Shown: positions 23,362 through 35,187 of the stretch, piece by piece
Numbering within the stretch: the stretch's first letter is position 1
Layout: the number at the start of each line of letters is the position of its first letter
Assembly (NCBI GenBank): GCA_024195585.1
Contig: SWBL01000063.1
Coordinates: 112,969 to 176,968, forward strand
DNA: 64,000 nucleotides
Direction: 5' to 3'
Source of the DNA: Aureobasidium sp. EXF-3400
Lineage: Eukaryota > Ascomycota > Dothideomycetes > Dothideales > Saccotheciaceae
The notes under the pieces: model-generated
The model's input: the letters and a program-made list of their open reading frames with translations, nothing else
What the model was told of the DNA's origin: nothing
The model's database searches: none
Program-made: the position numbers and the translations under genes

Positions 23362-23724
23362 TTTGACGGTGATGAGATTCAAGAATGGAACTGGAATTGG
23401 AGAGATTAAGGGGACAGTCAATGAAGACCTACGTGGTATATGTATACGTGCGAGTGAGGGGAACTACGGTGGCGGGGTAGCATGTTAGTGCTACTACCGA
23501 ATACAATAGGAAAGACTGACGAGAACGAGTGCAAAGAGGGAGGTCAAGTTGATGCTCGGATGACCCGTTTAGGCCGCCAAGGCTCGGGCGAGTTGCCCCC
23601 AATCGGCGTACCTTCCTTGACTGTCTTGTCCTCGCACAACATCAACCCGAGGAGAGCCTGAGTCTCGAACCAAGAAACAACAACTGCTGGCAGTTCCACA
23701 CCTAATCACATTCCGTCCATCGCC
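23362..23724. promoter_or_regulatory. Divergent promoter region, monooxygenase and Mso1-like gene
   Basis: This 360-bp segment separates divergent starts at 23361 (minus) and 23725 (plus). It includes GTATATGTATAC at about 23437 on the monooxygenase side and GGCAACTCGCCCGAGCC-like GC-rich sequence on the other. No operator was identified. Confidence 0.45.
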
Positions 23725-24384
23725 ATGTCGTCGTACCTGTCCAACATCCTCACAAATACAACATCCAAATACAACACACTCCGGCGCAATCTCCTTTCGG
23801 ACGAAGTCGACGGCGACACCGAAGACGACTCTCACCTGTGTCGAGCACTGCGCGCATACTACACTGAGCAAAACAAGGCCTTTCCGCCATGGCTTCCCAA
23901 TGATCCCAAGCGCTCGGCGTCAGTGCAGTCAACAACGTCCTTCACATCCAGCCTGCGACAACAATCCTCACAACAGACGCCCACAATCAACGCACCCCAA
24001 GGAGGCGGTAGAGGCGGTTTAAGCGACCTCTGGGATACACCCGGGCAAAGACAAGCATCACCACAACCGCAATCACTGAGAGTCAGAGCCCAAGATCGCA
24101 GTGGATCTTTCCAGGGACGGGCTCAGGGCGGAGACAGTCTAGCGGCACCTCGACCTTTGCCGAGTCAGCGAGCAGGAAGCTATCAAAGTAGCGTAGCCCA
24201 ACAGCAACATGGAAATGATCCGTCACCGCCAGCGAGCAGTGGAGGCACGGCGCAAGAGAGACTCAAGGCTAGATTGTGGGGAGCTGCGAGGGCCGGGGCT
24301 GCAGTGAATGCCGTCTCGGGACCAGGAGCAGGGGGAGCAGGAGGAGCATCACCAGCAGGGTCTGGTCGCTTTGCGAGAGGTTGA
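23725..24384 (+). CDS. MSO1: Mso1-like Sec1-binding protein
   Basis: This single-exon gene of 219 aa resembles Mso1, a small protein that binds the SM protein Sec1 and helps SNARE-dependent fusion at the plasma membrane. The conserved Sec1-binding region is at the very N-terminus: YLSNILTNTTSKYNTLRRN, then DGDTEDDSHLCRALRAYY and FPPWLPNDP (about residues 4-62). The rest is disordered and rich in Gln, Ser, Gly and Pro, with GGLSDLWDTPGQR and a C-terminal ERLKARLWGAARAG helix that could touch membranes. Low sequence complexity outside the N-terminal block is usual for this family. The neighbour downstream is another traffic gene, a Rab GAP, on the same strand. Confidence 0.75.
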   Translation: MSSYLSNILTNTTSKYNTLRRNLLSDEVDGDTEDDSHLCRALRAYYTEQNKAFPPWLPNDPKRSASVQSTTSFTSSLRQQSSQQTPTINAPQGGGRGGLSDLWDTPGQRQASPQPQSLRVRAQDRSGSFQGRAQGGDSLAAPRPLPSQRAGSYQSSVAQQQHGNDPSPPASSGGTAQERLKARLWGAARAGAAVNAVSGPGAGGAGGASPAGSGRFARG

Positions 24385-24701
24385 TTTTGTTGTGGTAGCA
24401 TGGAGTTGTGGAGTTTTATCAAGCCATATGAAATACCCTTTGTGTATAGTGAACCACTCGACCGACTGAGTGAGATATCCAACGCTACACCCTCTGCATT
24501 ATTGAATTGCCACTGTCCAAGAGCCTCAATGTCTATCTGACTTGAATGTGTGCCGACGATGCATTTCTGCTATTTGACGTGGTCGAAAGAGGGGTATGAA
24601 CTGCATGTTCGCAGTTACCCCACACACGTCACCAGCCCTCGAATGTCACAAGCATCAAGGCAGCAGTTTGAGAGAGTCGTCAGACAAGTCTTTGCAGGAA
24701 A
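24385..24701. other. Intergenic between the Mso1-like and Gyp7-like genes
   Basis: This 317-bp segment contains the 3' UTR of the upstream gene and the promoter of the downstream one. No gene was seen. Confidence 0.5.
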
Positions 24702-27253
24702 ATGGCACCATCGCAGGACAGCAGCCCGCCTGCTTCAGTATACGACATGAGCGACGACGAAGAGACCGACTACAATAGCGTGCGCCGCCGCTCCGAGGCC
24801 TCGCGTGGCGTCAAGCTGCTCTACGCGAAGAGCAAGGTCTTTGTCCACCCCTCACCCTCCAGCAAGGACAACATTGACGGCTTCATCGCTCTGTACGAGC
24901 AAAAGTCTCCCTCCGCCTCATCTGCTGCTTCCTCGTCGACTCAGATCCCGTCCTCGTCGCTCATCATCGGCTGGAACCCCATCGCCTCCCTCAAGTCTCA
25001 GGGCCAGTTCGACACGTACAACAAGGTCGACCTAGACGACAAAGATCAGCCCCAACGAAATCTCGTCCCTCCCCCGCCCATCACATCCGCACACTCCAGC
25101 TCTCCAGGACCATACCCATTTGCTGTCCAAGCCAGTGAAATTTACTCGATCCAGATCCGCCCGCCCAGTGCCGGCTGGTGGTTTGGCAGTCTGGTCATCA
25201 ACACGAGATCAGGTGACAGCTTCCCTGCTCTCTTCTTCCACGATAGCGAGTGCCAGTCCACCATCAACCACCGCAAGAAGCTCGCCCGCGAGAACTTTGA
25301 TCCCTTTGGCGAGTCCGGCAACTTGTTCTGGGGTGGTGACCAGGTCCTGGAATGGCTGAAGAGACATCTCAACGTCGAGCGCTCGCCCGAACCCAACATC
25401 TTCCTGATCGAGCCCTCCGATGCTGACCGTACTGGTTTCGGTACAGACAAATCTGCAAAGCCCACACCTGACAAGGTCCAACAAGCACTCGAAGGTCCCA
25501 ACGCTCAACAGCAGAAGAAGAAAAAGGAGGATCCTGTTGCAAAGTTCCTGAAAGATTCTCGCTGGGCTGTCTTGGAGAAGCTCAGTCAGGTCACGACCTT
25601 TACTCGTCGCACTGCCCAGGCTGCTGCTGATAACCCCAAACTGCCTCCTCAGCTGCGTCGCATCATGCAAAACCCTCAAGTCCAGACTGTCCAAGAAGAA
25701 TTCGATAGTGCCCGCCTATACCTCGCAAGATGGGCCATGACCATTGCTGAACAGAGCGAGCGTGATAGAAGTCAGCGTATCTACACCGCAAAGGACTTGC
25801 TCGAGAATGAAGATACCGAGCTGGGCGAGTTCGAAATCCTTGACGTTGACATGAGGAACCTCGAGCTCAACGAGAAGAGAGACCCTGTCACCAAGAAGGA
25901 ATGGGATGCTTTCTTCGATTCTCAAGGAAGACTACAAGTCACGCCTGATGAGGTCAAAGAGCGTGTTTTCCACGGCGGCCTGAACCCAGACGATGGTGTC
26001 AGAAAGGAAGCATGGCTATTCCTTCTAGGTGTTCATGACTGGAAGAGTACCAGAGATGAGCGCAAGGCCAAGATGAACAGCCTCAACGATGAGTACATTC
26101 GCCTCAAGGGTGCCTGGTGGGACCGCATGATGGACGAGAACGGCACTCTCGAAGAGCGCGAGTGGTGGAAGGAGCAAAAGATGCGCATAGGTAATTCCTC
26201 CCTCAACACCTCCCTCCCCCCCTCCAGCATCAAGTAACTGACATCTTCCCACATTTCGTGGGGTCCGTGCTGTAGAAAAGGATGTGCACCGAACTGATCG
26301 CAATATTCCTCTGTTCGCTGGCGAAGACATTCCCCATCCAGATCCGACGTCTCCTTTCGCCGAAGTTGGCACAAATGTTCATCTCGAGCAGATGAAGGAT
26401 ATGCTGCTAACTTACAACGAATACAACAAAGATCTAGGCTATGTCCAGGGCATGAGTGATCTTCTCGCTCCCATCTACGCAGTCATGCAAGATGATGCCG
26501 TGGCATTCTGGGGCTTTGTAAACTTTATGAATCGCATGGTGAGTGGCATCCTCTCCTTCATCCTTCGTAAATTCTTTACTGATATACTTGATCCAGGAAC
26601 GAAACTTCCTCCGCGATCAAAGCGGCATGCGTCTCCAACTCACCACCCTAGACCACCTCGTCCAACTCCTCGACCCAAAACTCTATCTACATCTTCAAAG
26701 CGTCGACAGCACCAATTTCTTCTTCTTCTTCCGCATGCTCTTAGTCTGGTACAAGCGCGAATTTTCCTGGCTCGACGTCCTGCGTCTCTGGGAAGGCCTC
26801 TGGACCGACTACCTCTCCGCAAACTTCCACCTCTTCATCGCAGTCGCCATACTAGAGAAACACAGAGATGTGATCATGGAGCATCTACGCGGCTTTGACG
26901 AAGTTCTGAAATATGTGAATGAGCTGAGCAATACCATTGATTTGCCATCGACGATGATCAGGGCTGAAGCGCTGTTTAGACGCTTTCAAAGGACTGTAGA
27001 GGCTATTGATCGCAAAGACCATTTCCCTACTCCGACGTTGAGGCAGAGGAAACAGATTTCAGGGGGAAGTCTGGATCAGGGTGCTGAGGGTTTGGGACAT
27101 GATGGTAAAGCTGCTGCTGCTGCTACTGGATCCGCCAGTTCTGGGGCGCAACAGGGCACTACGACTACACAGCAGAAAGAGAGGATTGTGAGCCCTGAGC
27201 TCAGAGCACTGTTGAGTAGGGAGTATAGCACAGTCGACAAGACTCAGAAGTGA
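24702..27253 (+). CDS. GYP7: Rab GTPase-activating protein, Gyp7-type (TBC domain)
   Basis: Three exons (24702-26190, 26276-26538, 26597-27253) give 802 aa. The N-terminus (about 20-220) is the Gyp7-type region that precedes the catalytic domain, with KLLYAKSKVFVHPSPSSKDN and PYPFAVQASEIYSIQIRPP. The TBC domain spans about 400-700: RVFHGGLNPDDGVRKEAWLFLLG, then the arginine finger Arg502 in IEKDVHRTDRN and the glutamine finger Gln554 in YVQGMSDLLAP. FFFFFRMLLVWYKREF and WEGLWTDYL close the fold. Both catalytic residues are present, so the protein should be active on Ypt7/Rab7-type GTPases of vacuole and late endosome traffic. The intron after residue 584 interrupts the TBC domain. The C-terminal tail is Gly/Ala/Gln-rich. 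Confidence 0.92.
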
Positions 27254-28429
27254 GGGGATGCAGACGAAGTATGCCTTTCTCGTCCTTTGACTCCATTGAT
27301 TGGACGGGAGGCGCGGATGAAGGGACGAGTATGAATCCCGGCGTTCTTTGCCTTTTTTTTTGCGAGCGGGCGTCTGTTTTATTTTGGTATATTCTGGTTC
27401 GAGGTTTGGTGTTTGGTTTGGGGTCTGGTATTCCTTTTGACAACGACAAGTATGTTTCCAAGATTGGCAATGATGAAGTATTCATATCCTGTTTCTCTCA
27501 TCCCTCTTTTGCTATGGCTTTCTTGGCTTTTGACGTGACTGTTTCCCACATAGCAAGGTTTAATTCTCGAGTTCTTGTGGCTTTGAGATTTGTTCCTCGT
27601 TCTTCAGAGTGAGAAGAGTGAGAGAGAGATGTTCTTGATCTCTTTTCGTCTTGAGCTATACGAAACCCTTGTGGTGGCTGAGGCTGTTCATCTCTGTCTC
27701 CCCAGACCATGTTTCTCGAAATCTTTCTGTAGATATGGTTTCTCAGTATCTCTTGCCTTTCTCTACGGTTGGTTTTTCTCTTTTTGTTTTCTGGAGTTTT
27801 TGTTTAGTGTATTCTTTTCTTTAACTTCTTCAGTGTGATCATTGTTTGTTGATGTTCAGTTTCAGTAATGCGGTTGATAGCTCTGGATTCGCTCGATATA
27901 CTTATGAGTGCTCTACTTGGGTCTGAACATCGCTATCTCTGTGTTCAAAACATACATGTACCGCTTGACTTGGGATATACTTAAGTATAGCGTAGTGAAA
28001 AGCGTTACTTTAATGTAAATTCTTTGTCGAGTAGATTGAAGCATCAGAGTGAGAACCAGGGTCGTAGACGCAACAAGTTCCGACTTTCGTGTATTCGAAG
28101 CGAAACATCGCAATTCCAAATTGGCGCAAAGACAAGGCAATGCAGGCATAAGCAGCACAGATACAAGCGATCAGAGAAAAGGCACGAGGTTGAGAGGAGG
28201 AGCAGGCTCTGGGAAGGTAGAAAATAGGTTCATAACACACAGACTATACAAGCTAATAATAAAAGAAAAAGGGTATTCATCCATCATGATAGAAAACAAG
28301 GATGTCCATATGTGCGAGCATCAGATTACCCAATCACCAACATCCAGGAGGTATGACCCTCAATAGGATGCCAGCACCGGGCACGGCTTCAGCAACAACA
28401 TGACTGTCCTCTTCAGCAGCAGAGCCACT
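27254..28429. other. Convergent intergenic region, T-rich
   Basis: This is 1.2 kb between the 3' ends of the Gyp7-type gene and formate dehydrogenase. It is rich in TTTT/TTCTC runs, as expected for transcription end regions of the plus-strand gene. No coding feature was found. Confidence 0.5.
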
Positions 28430-29741
28430 CTACTTGCTCTGTCTAGCAGCCTTGCGCTCACCGTAAGCCTTGGTGGCGTAGTCACCCTTCTCGACAATCA
28501 AGTCCTCAGGGCGGTAGTCGTGGCGGCCAGAGAAGTATGAGTCCAGGATGGCCTTGGTGCCAGCAGCGTAGCGCTTCTGGGCATCGATGGAGGTACCAGA
28601 CATGTGGGGAACCATGGCGTTACCACCACCCCAGTGGGTGTACTGGGCGGTACGGAGAGGGTGGTCGGCGGGGGCAGGCTGGGGGAACCAGACATCACCT
28701 CCGTAACCGCGGAGCTGGCCGGACTTGAGGGCTGCGGCGACATCCTCCTTGACGACGATGGCACCACGAGCGGTGTTGACGAGCCATGAGCCTGTGAGTG
28801 ACATGTTAGTGGATTGTAAATTGGTAGGAGGAAGCACAGAAACACATACCCTTCTTCATCTTGGAGATCAACTCCTTGTTGAACAGACCGCGGGTCTTGT
28901 CGTGGAGAGGAGCGTTGATAGTAACAACATCACACTGGGCGAGCATCTCCTCGAGGCTGTCGACGCGACGGCAGCCAATCTCGGCCTCCTTCTCGGCTGA
29001 CAGGGGCTGGTAGTCGTAGTAGAGGAGCTCCTTGCAGTCGAATGCCTTCAGACGGCGGAGGACACGCTCTCCGATGCGGCCAACGGCGACGGTACCGACA
29101 ACCTTGTTCTCGAGGTCGTACTCGTTCTTGGCGACGGCGGCAACGTTCCAGTCACCGGCGGCAATCTGCTCGTGGGCAGGGACAAAGTTGCGGACAAGGA
29201 CGAGGATGGTCATGACGACGTGTTCGGCAACGGAGACAACGTTGGAGCCAGTGACCTCGGCAACAGTGATACCGCCGTTGGTCTTGTTGGCAGCGTCCAA
29301 GTCGACGTGGTCAGAACCGATACCAGCAGTGATGGCAATCTTGAGGTTCTTGGCCTTGGCCAGACGCTCCTTGGTCAGGTAACCAGGGTGGAAGGGAGTA
29401 GTAATGATGACTTCGGCGTCAACGAGGTGCTGGTCAAAGGTTGAGTTCTCGCCCTCCTTGTCGGATGTGGTGACGAGCTCGTGGCCCTGCTCCTCGATCC
29501 ACTTGCGCAGACCGAGCTCGTTCTCGGTGGTACCGAGCAATTGGGGCTCCTCCTTTGCGTGCTCGAAACCATCGTAAAGAACCATCAACACCTTGGCATC
29601 CTGGCGAGAAGTGGCCGATAGCGAGCGGATGGCACCAGCGGTTCTGAGAGGGGAAGAAAGAGAGGCTCCTGCAAGAGGGGATGCACGCAACGAAGCGGCA
29701 GCAGGGCGAACAGCGCGGGTTACAGAGCGGAAGAAGACCAT
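28430..29741 (-). CDS. FDH1: NAD-dependent formate dehydrogenase
   Basis: Two exons (29741-28850 and 28791-28430) give 417 aa. The enzyme oxidises formate to CO2 with NAD+. The N-terminal 48 residues ([20 protein letters not shown] and onward) are Arg/Ala/Ser-rich and look like a mitochondrial targeting peptide, as annotated for many filamentous-fungal homologues. Key blocks are [34 protein letters not shown], the NAD site [45 protein letters not shown] with the catalytic arginine region, and [15 protein letters not shown] with the catalytic histidine. The first glycine of the GxGxxG motif is Ala (AVGRIG), which as far as I recall is normal in filamentous fungi. The 58-nt intron lies within the NAD-binding half. 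Codon bias is strong. Confidence 0.95.
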
Positions 29742-30457
29742 TTTGAGGATTGTGAGGTCAAAAGGGATATGAGAAGGAAAGCGAAAGGCTGCAGGAAGGG
29801 GGATGTGTGCCCGGTTATAAACACACGAAGGAGGGGAGCTACTCGAGAGCTCGCATCACTGCGGGTTGGCTAATTGTGGAGAAAGCATACGAAATCCCTC
29901 GTCCGAACTTCGGCTCTCGATTGCTTCTCGATGCCCTGCCTCCGTATGCCCAAGTTCGGCATTTGGAATCACTTTTCCTGTGCTGATGATACGGCACGAG
30001 AGGGGTCGAACACGCCGCAAACCACAATCCGATCTGTCGTGCTTAGAGTTGAATTGACAGCTCGTCATGACATCCATACCATCAAGCATTCTCCCTCCAC
30101 ACGCTTCAAGCAATCAAAGAACAGAGCAGACGAAGCTGATCCAACCCTCATTGTTTCTTCCTAGCAATTGGGATTCTACAGCTCCAATCTCCTCCGCTAG
30201 GAAAGGTTGCCCTGCCATGGCCTGGGTGAAAAAAGAGAAGCTGTTTCACTCCTCCACCTGTTGCTCCGCTCAGTGACGTTTACCTTCCGACCCCACAAAT
30301 CTTACATCTCCCGAGAACGCGGCTCGAACTCGTCAGAACCACGCCATTGTTACCAGCTTCACTAATCTATATTCAATCTAAACCCATCCAATCACTTTCT
30401 TTCTATGTCTATTCTGGCTGTTGAAGTGACTCGATTATCCACATTCTTTTCTCTGCA
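29742..30457. promoter_or_regulatory. Divergent region upstream of formate dehydrogenase
   Basis: This contains the formate dehydrogenase promoter, adjoining 29741, and the possible promoter of the tentative gene starting at 30458. Several short frames are present on both strands but none looks like a protein. No clear TATA or operator. Confidence 0.45.
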
Positions 30458-31193
30458 ATGCCGATGCAACAGACATGCCAATTGCAACAAGCTCACCACA
30501 AGAAGAGGAGAAATGCGGGGGTGTTCTGGTTCGAAGACAAAACGGCAGCGGAGGTCAATGCTCGAGCTCTCTCCACAAATCCAAATTCCATCGGGTCGCA
30601 TCCCCGAAACCGAGTCTCGTCCGCAGAAGATAGTCTTGTCTCATCTGTATCTCTACTCAAGAGTATTGGTGACTGAGGGAGGAAGACGAGAACCAGTCCT
30701 ATGATTCCTCTGATATACTAGCAACAGTCGGTCCTGAAAAAGAGTCTCTCGTAGTTGGAAAAGTTCAAGAAGCATTACGACGAACTCATGCTCATCGGGG
30801 AAAAGGAATCCAGACAGCTTCCCCGGCTCCTCCGGTCGAGATTCGGGATTTTGTACACATTTGGCTCGAAATGAGGAGTTCAAGGGGCGAGACTCGGAGA
30901 AAGGAGGTCACGAGGAAAACCAGACAGCGCTGGACCTTCTGTTTTGGGGCATTCGAGCTCAAAAGATGGTTCAGAGCGTTCGTCGGCTGGAACCACTGCC
31001 ACGAAAGGCAATTCTGTCCTTCTTTGCGGCGGCCGAGACTCGCTGTTGTATTAATGCGATGTCGGGTTCTGCACAACTACAAGTACGCATTGTATTAACG
31101 TGCGCGTCTCTTTTATGTGTCGTTCACACTCGCGTCGCCAGAGAAACTTGGAATCACATTTGGTACTTGTTTCCATCCACAGTGACACCTTGA
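30458..31193 (+). CDS. Tentative hypothetical protein, three exons
   Basis: A three-exon model joins in frame: 30458-30662, 30722-30852 and 30924-31193, giving 201 aa. The introns are 59 nt (GTATTG to ACTAG) and 71 nt (GTACAC to ACCAG). The protein is soluble and charged, with KTAAEVNARALSTNPNSIG, PEKESLVVGKVQEALRR and LDLLFWGIRAQKMVQSVRR blocks that look like genuine coding sequence, but no family is recognised. Intron 3' ends lack good pyrimidine tracts. Without the introns the same sequence would be a frameshifted pseudogene. The last 40 codons may be untranslated. It is convergent with the dioxygenase gene. Confidence 0.35.
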
Positions 31194-31363
31194 TGAGAGC
31201 AGTGTGGGTCGAGTGGGGCATGACGATGATTTGAGTTCCCGGGACAGCCGGCCGAGGAAGGAGTTCATCAATGCGGCTCTTTCCCAAGAACAAAAGAATT
31301 ACAAGAATCATAACCTCGCTGTTACAGAGCATGTTCACATACAATGATATATCGCTAACCCAG

Positions 31364-32349
31364 CTAAGACGACTTGATATCCGCCGGATTCAGGTCGCTA
31401 TAATGGTCCACAACACCACCTGTCTCTAAATACTGAACAGGAGACAAGAAATTCACAAAGCCAACATTCGGGCTCGAAATCGAGAAGCCTGCAATTTTCT
31501 GCGCCTCTGGAGACCAAGACAGCACTTCTTCCGACGTGTTGGCCAGATAGACGTTTTCCTCTTGCCGCATGTAGCCACGTGTGAAGAACAGGCCGTGTAC
31601 AACACGCCATTCGTCCGACGTGGTGTTTGCGCCGCCAGCATGATAAACCCCACCAAGCATAACCCAAACATCTCCGACATCGAGTTCGGCGTAGACGACA
31701 TCGTCACCGAGCTTTGGGACTACCTCTGAGCTCCAGAGATGGCTGCCAGGAATGGCCAAAGTTGCGCCATTCGCACGCGTCGTTTTAACTCCGGGGAAGA
31801 AGAATGACAGCTCAACATCCGAACCTTTCAGATAACCTGTCTTGGTCTGGTCGACATGAGTCGCATGCCAGTTTTTGTCGTCGCGGTGCAGTCGCTGAGC
31901 AGCCCCGCCTGGACCGATACTGAAAGAGACGGAGATAGCACAAGTAGCCTCGCTGGTATACGTGTGGCGCGTCTCGCCGTAGTAATTGTGCGTGGTTTTG
32001 TCGATGAACTCTGCGTTCAGCTTCCTGATCAAGGGGTCTACCAACCATTCTTCCCTTGCAGTCTTGCTACGACCGATCAGATTTGAACATCTCCTCGTCT
32101 CTGGGGGGAACAGAGAACCCTGTGTCGACTAATCAGACAAAGGTGCTCAGCGAGCAAAATGGCGCAAAAACTTACGATCCATGGTTTGTCTGCTTCGATG
32201 AACGGCTCAGTCTCATTGTTGACCTTCTCTACAGTGTCTGGATGAGTGAAGTTCTGAATAATGCAGCAGCCATCCTGCTCAATGGCGCGGATGATGCCCT
32301 CGAGATCGGATCTTGGGAGGCGCTCAACACTTGGTTTCTTCAAAGCCAT
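31364..32349 (-). CDS. Phytanoyl-CoA dioxygenase-family Fe(II)/2-oxoglutarate oxygenase
   Basis: Two exons (32349-32176 and 32119-31364) give 309 aa. The protein belongs to the PhyH superfamily, more like the fungal small-molecule oxygenases (for example verruculogen synthase-type) than peroxisomal phytanoyl-CoA hydroxylase. The exon 1 block AIEQDGCCIIQNF is the usual start. The metal facial triad is visible: His136 and Asp138 in QRLHRDD, and His218 in GGVYHAGGAN. Arg in the C-terminal FTRGYMR block may bind 2-oxoglutarate. No peroxisomal signal is seen; the C-terminus is ADIKSS. The start codon is 395 bp from a divergent Zn2Cys6 regulator and a permease follows, so a shared pathway is likely. 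Substrate unknown. Confidence 0.85.
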
Positions 32350-32744
32350 ATCAATATGCGTCCGACCCAGAGGATGGAGGCGGTATCAAGTGATCGATAG
32401 CGTAGTGAAAGAGTTGCTTGACCAAAGACTGGTTTGACTTGCTGTTGATATACGACACCCATCTGGCGCAAACCGCAAAGCTTATCGCTGCACCTGACAC
32501 GATATCGCCTCTCACCTTCCGCTATCAATTAGCAGGGTCGGTCACTGAGTCCCATTCTGTACGACCCCATGCTACAGAAAATAAACTCTCTCGGCGTTGA
32601 AGATAGGCCAAAGTTCCCCGCAGTCCCGCACAGCGACCTTTGTCTAGATAAGAAGACTATCTCGAGCAGATTGCTTATATCTGGTAGGCAATCCCCGGTC
32701 CCAAGCTCTGCATCTGAGGATTGGAAATCGTGGCCGTGCTAGAG
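32350..32744. promoter_or_regulatory. Shared divergent promoter, dioxygenase and Zn2Cys6 regulator
   Basis: This is a 395-bp intergenic region between starts at 32349 (minus) and 32745 (plus). It contains the spaced triplet arrangement CCCGCAGTCCCGC (about 32618-32630), which could be a Zn2Cys6 recognition site. That reading is inference. The short spacing suggests coordinated control of both genes. Confidence 0.5.
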
Positions 32745-34840
32745 ATGTCAATCCCATCCACCAGACGTGTTCGTGCTTGCTACAGCTGTCGTACCAGAAA
32801 GATCAAGTGCGACCGGGCCTTGCCGCAGTGCTCGGCATGCTTGCGATTCGGCGTGGATTGCGAGTTGCCTCCGCCTCCTTCACCAATTCTATGGATGCCC
32901 CCGAGCGATGGACTTGATGGCACGAAGCACAAAGTTGCTCGTAGCGACAGTGATGAGCTGCGGAGTAGAAGGAGTTGTCTCTACACAGGTAAGTGACATT
33001 AGCTTAAGCTCTGTCCATGGGACTTGAAGCACGACTGATGCTCTGGAGATAGAGCAAGAGAGACAAATTGATACCATGATCACATGTGCTACTGTCAATA
33101 ACTCAAAGATTGACACTCTTCTCGAGGATCTAGAGAACATAAGTCAGTTACCAATGGCAGCAGGCTGCGCGTGGAGCGGACCATTTGCTGTTCTCGCATT
33201 TGCTGAGTCCCCTCCGCCAGCAGGCTCACCAACACTATCGCTATCCTTTGCAGAGCACGATTTGTTCGACTTTGAAAACCTGTTTGATGCGTCGGCTGAA
33301 TACTCGGTTATGACGCCTCCAACCGCAGACCACCATAAAATTACGCAAAGCGAGAAAGCCTCGGAAGATCCTCCATTGCGACTGTCAGAGTTTCCTCTCG
33401 GATACTCTGACGACTTCGAAGGTCTTTCGTTCTCAGTAGTTCGCACATTGCTCAATCACTATCAGCAGAGCGTTGTTGAACTCTATACACCAGCGCTGCC
33501 CACATCGAAGTCTCCCTGGAGACTCCTGTATCTACCAAAAGTCATGGGCTGTATCGGTGAGATCATGCTCAGTGGAGACGGACCTCACATCATGATATGT
33601 CTCTTATTCTCCATCCTTGCAACCAGTGCTTACGGCATGCAAGTACATGGAGAACAAGAATCGACTCATGACGTTGCATGGCAGGAGCTTGGCAAAACCT
33701 TTGCGATCAAGGCTAAGTCTCGATTAAAGCTGGCTCTAGCGCAGGTATCGACGTGTGCGTCTACGACAATGAAGTACAAGGACTATTTGATGGCTCTTCT
33801 GAGCATGGTGACTATTGGGGTATGTCTTCTTCTCCATCATGCCTGGACACATGCCGATGACACTACAGGTCTTCAGCGGCGACATGAAAGAGGCACACTG
33901 CTATCTTCTCGATGCACAACGCTTTGTTTCACGATTCGGAATCGAGCAGAGCGCCAGATCACGAAAAGCTCGTATGTTGCACAGCATATACCTCTACCTT
34001 CGCATACTTGAAGAGAGTACGGATATACAACTACGAGAAGATCAGTTGCAGAAGCAATCAGGCGGGTATCATGGTTTACCTTCCATGTCGGTGTCGGGTA
34101 TTAGAACGTCTATTTGGGCTGATAACCTAACTCTAGGTCCTGACGATTCTCGCTACGGCTTACTAGCCACAACGAGTATCCAACCAGCCTACAGCATTGA
34201 CTCGATTGCAATCTTTGAGCAGATCTATTCGATACCCGTATCGCTGTTCAAGCTGATCGCGCAAGCTACCGAAGTCGCCCGCGAGATGGAAAAGCTACGC
34301 AAGTTTGGTCTATCGCCAGAAACCGATGTGGATCTTCTGTGGTCAGAAGTGAAGACACTCGAACAGCAAATCTGCGATTGGAAGAACCAGTATGAAGAGT
34401 TTGGATCAAATAAAGGTGACAGTCTCCCAAGGGAAGCTCTTTTGTATCATCTCGCAGAGGCGATTCATGCTGCTTTGATGATTTTCTTCTATCGACGTGT
34501 GCGAGATATGCATTCCAGGGCGGTACAACACTGGGTCAAGCAGACGGCAGATCATCTTCTCACTGTCGAGCGGCTCAAATTGGAATGTGGAGATAGATCT
34601 GCTAATCTCTGTTGGCCAGGGTTTATAGCGGGATGTGAAGCTACGGGAGCACAAATCCGGCAACAATGGTCACAGTGGTTTGCTTGCTCGTACAAAGACA
34701 GTCATATTCGTATGTTTGATGTTGCGAGAGTTGCTATGGAACAGATCTGGCGAGTTAAGGATACATCTGGTGCTTGTGGTCATTCCTGGTCCGAAGCTCT
34801 TAGAGGGGCTACAGATTCTACGCGGTTGGTGCTCAGTTAG
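32745..34840 (+). CDS. Zn2Cys6 transcription factor (Fungal_trans_2-type)
   Basis: Three exons (32745-32988, 33053-33819, 33869-34840) give 660 aa. The zinc cluster is at residues 12-38: ACYSCRTRKIKCDRALPQC then ACLRFGVDC, all six cysteines with normal spacing. A proline-rich linker (ELPPPPSPILWMPP) follows. The long C-terminal region has helical blocks such as LLNHYQQSVVELYTPALP, KVMGCIGEIML, HIMICLLFSILATSAYG and LREDQLQKQSGG, as in the regulator domain shared with ArgRII/ARG81-like proteins. The frame extends upstream to a TTG; the ATG at 32745 is the first. It is divergent to the dioxygenase and upstream of the amino acid permease, so it may control both. What it senses is unknown. Confidence 0.87.
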
Positions 34841-35187
34841 GAAGTGTATAGATAGTCGAGCCACCATAGATGGAGTAGCTGATAAGATATGCCAATTGCC
34901 TATCTGAATTAACTTGGCGTCACTTCCGGCCAAGGGGCCAGGCCGGAGGCACCTGCCATGATTCTCTCAAGGCAGTCAAGCCCGATTGGCTGGACACGAT
35001 ACACCATGAAAGGTACCTTGGGTATCAGGCATTGAATTCTATCACAGGCATTGAATTCTATCACAGGCATTGAATCACTGTATAAGAACACACGCTCTTC
35101 TCCCGAGATTTCCATGTCTTGATCAACATTGTTCGACTTTATTATATCCATCGGCCTACTTTGTCGAACCAGAATTGATCCTGCACA
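34841..35187 (+). promoter_or_regulatory. Promoter region of the amino acid permease
   Basis: This 347-bp segment lies between the regulator stop and the permease ATG. It contains a 19-bp tandem repeat (listed separately) and TATAAG at about 35080, 108 bp before the ATG. Confidence 0.5.
35024..35078. repeat. 19-bp tandem repeat, three copies
   Basis: ATCACAGGCATTGAATTCT is repeated at 35041-35059 and, ending in CAC instead of TCT, at 35060-35078. A 17-bp copy lacking AC precedes at 35024-35040. It sits about 110-165 bp upstream of the permease ATG and just before the TATA-like sequence. The array could be an upstream regulatory element of the permease gene. Confidence 0.85.

Noticed and set aside
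28850..29741. Damaged NAD site in formate dehydrogenase (Ala for the first Gly of GxGxxG)
   Set aside because: As far as I recall, AVGRIG is normal in filamentous-fungal formate dehydrogenases and the rest of the site is intact.
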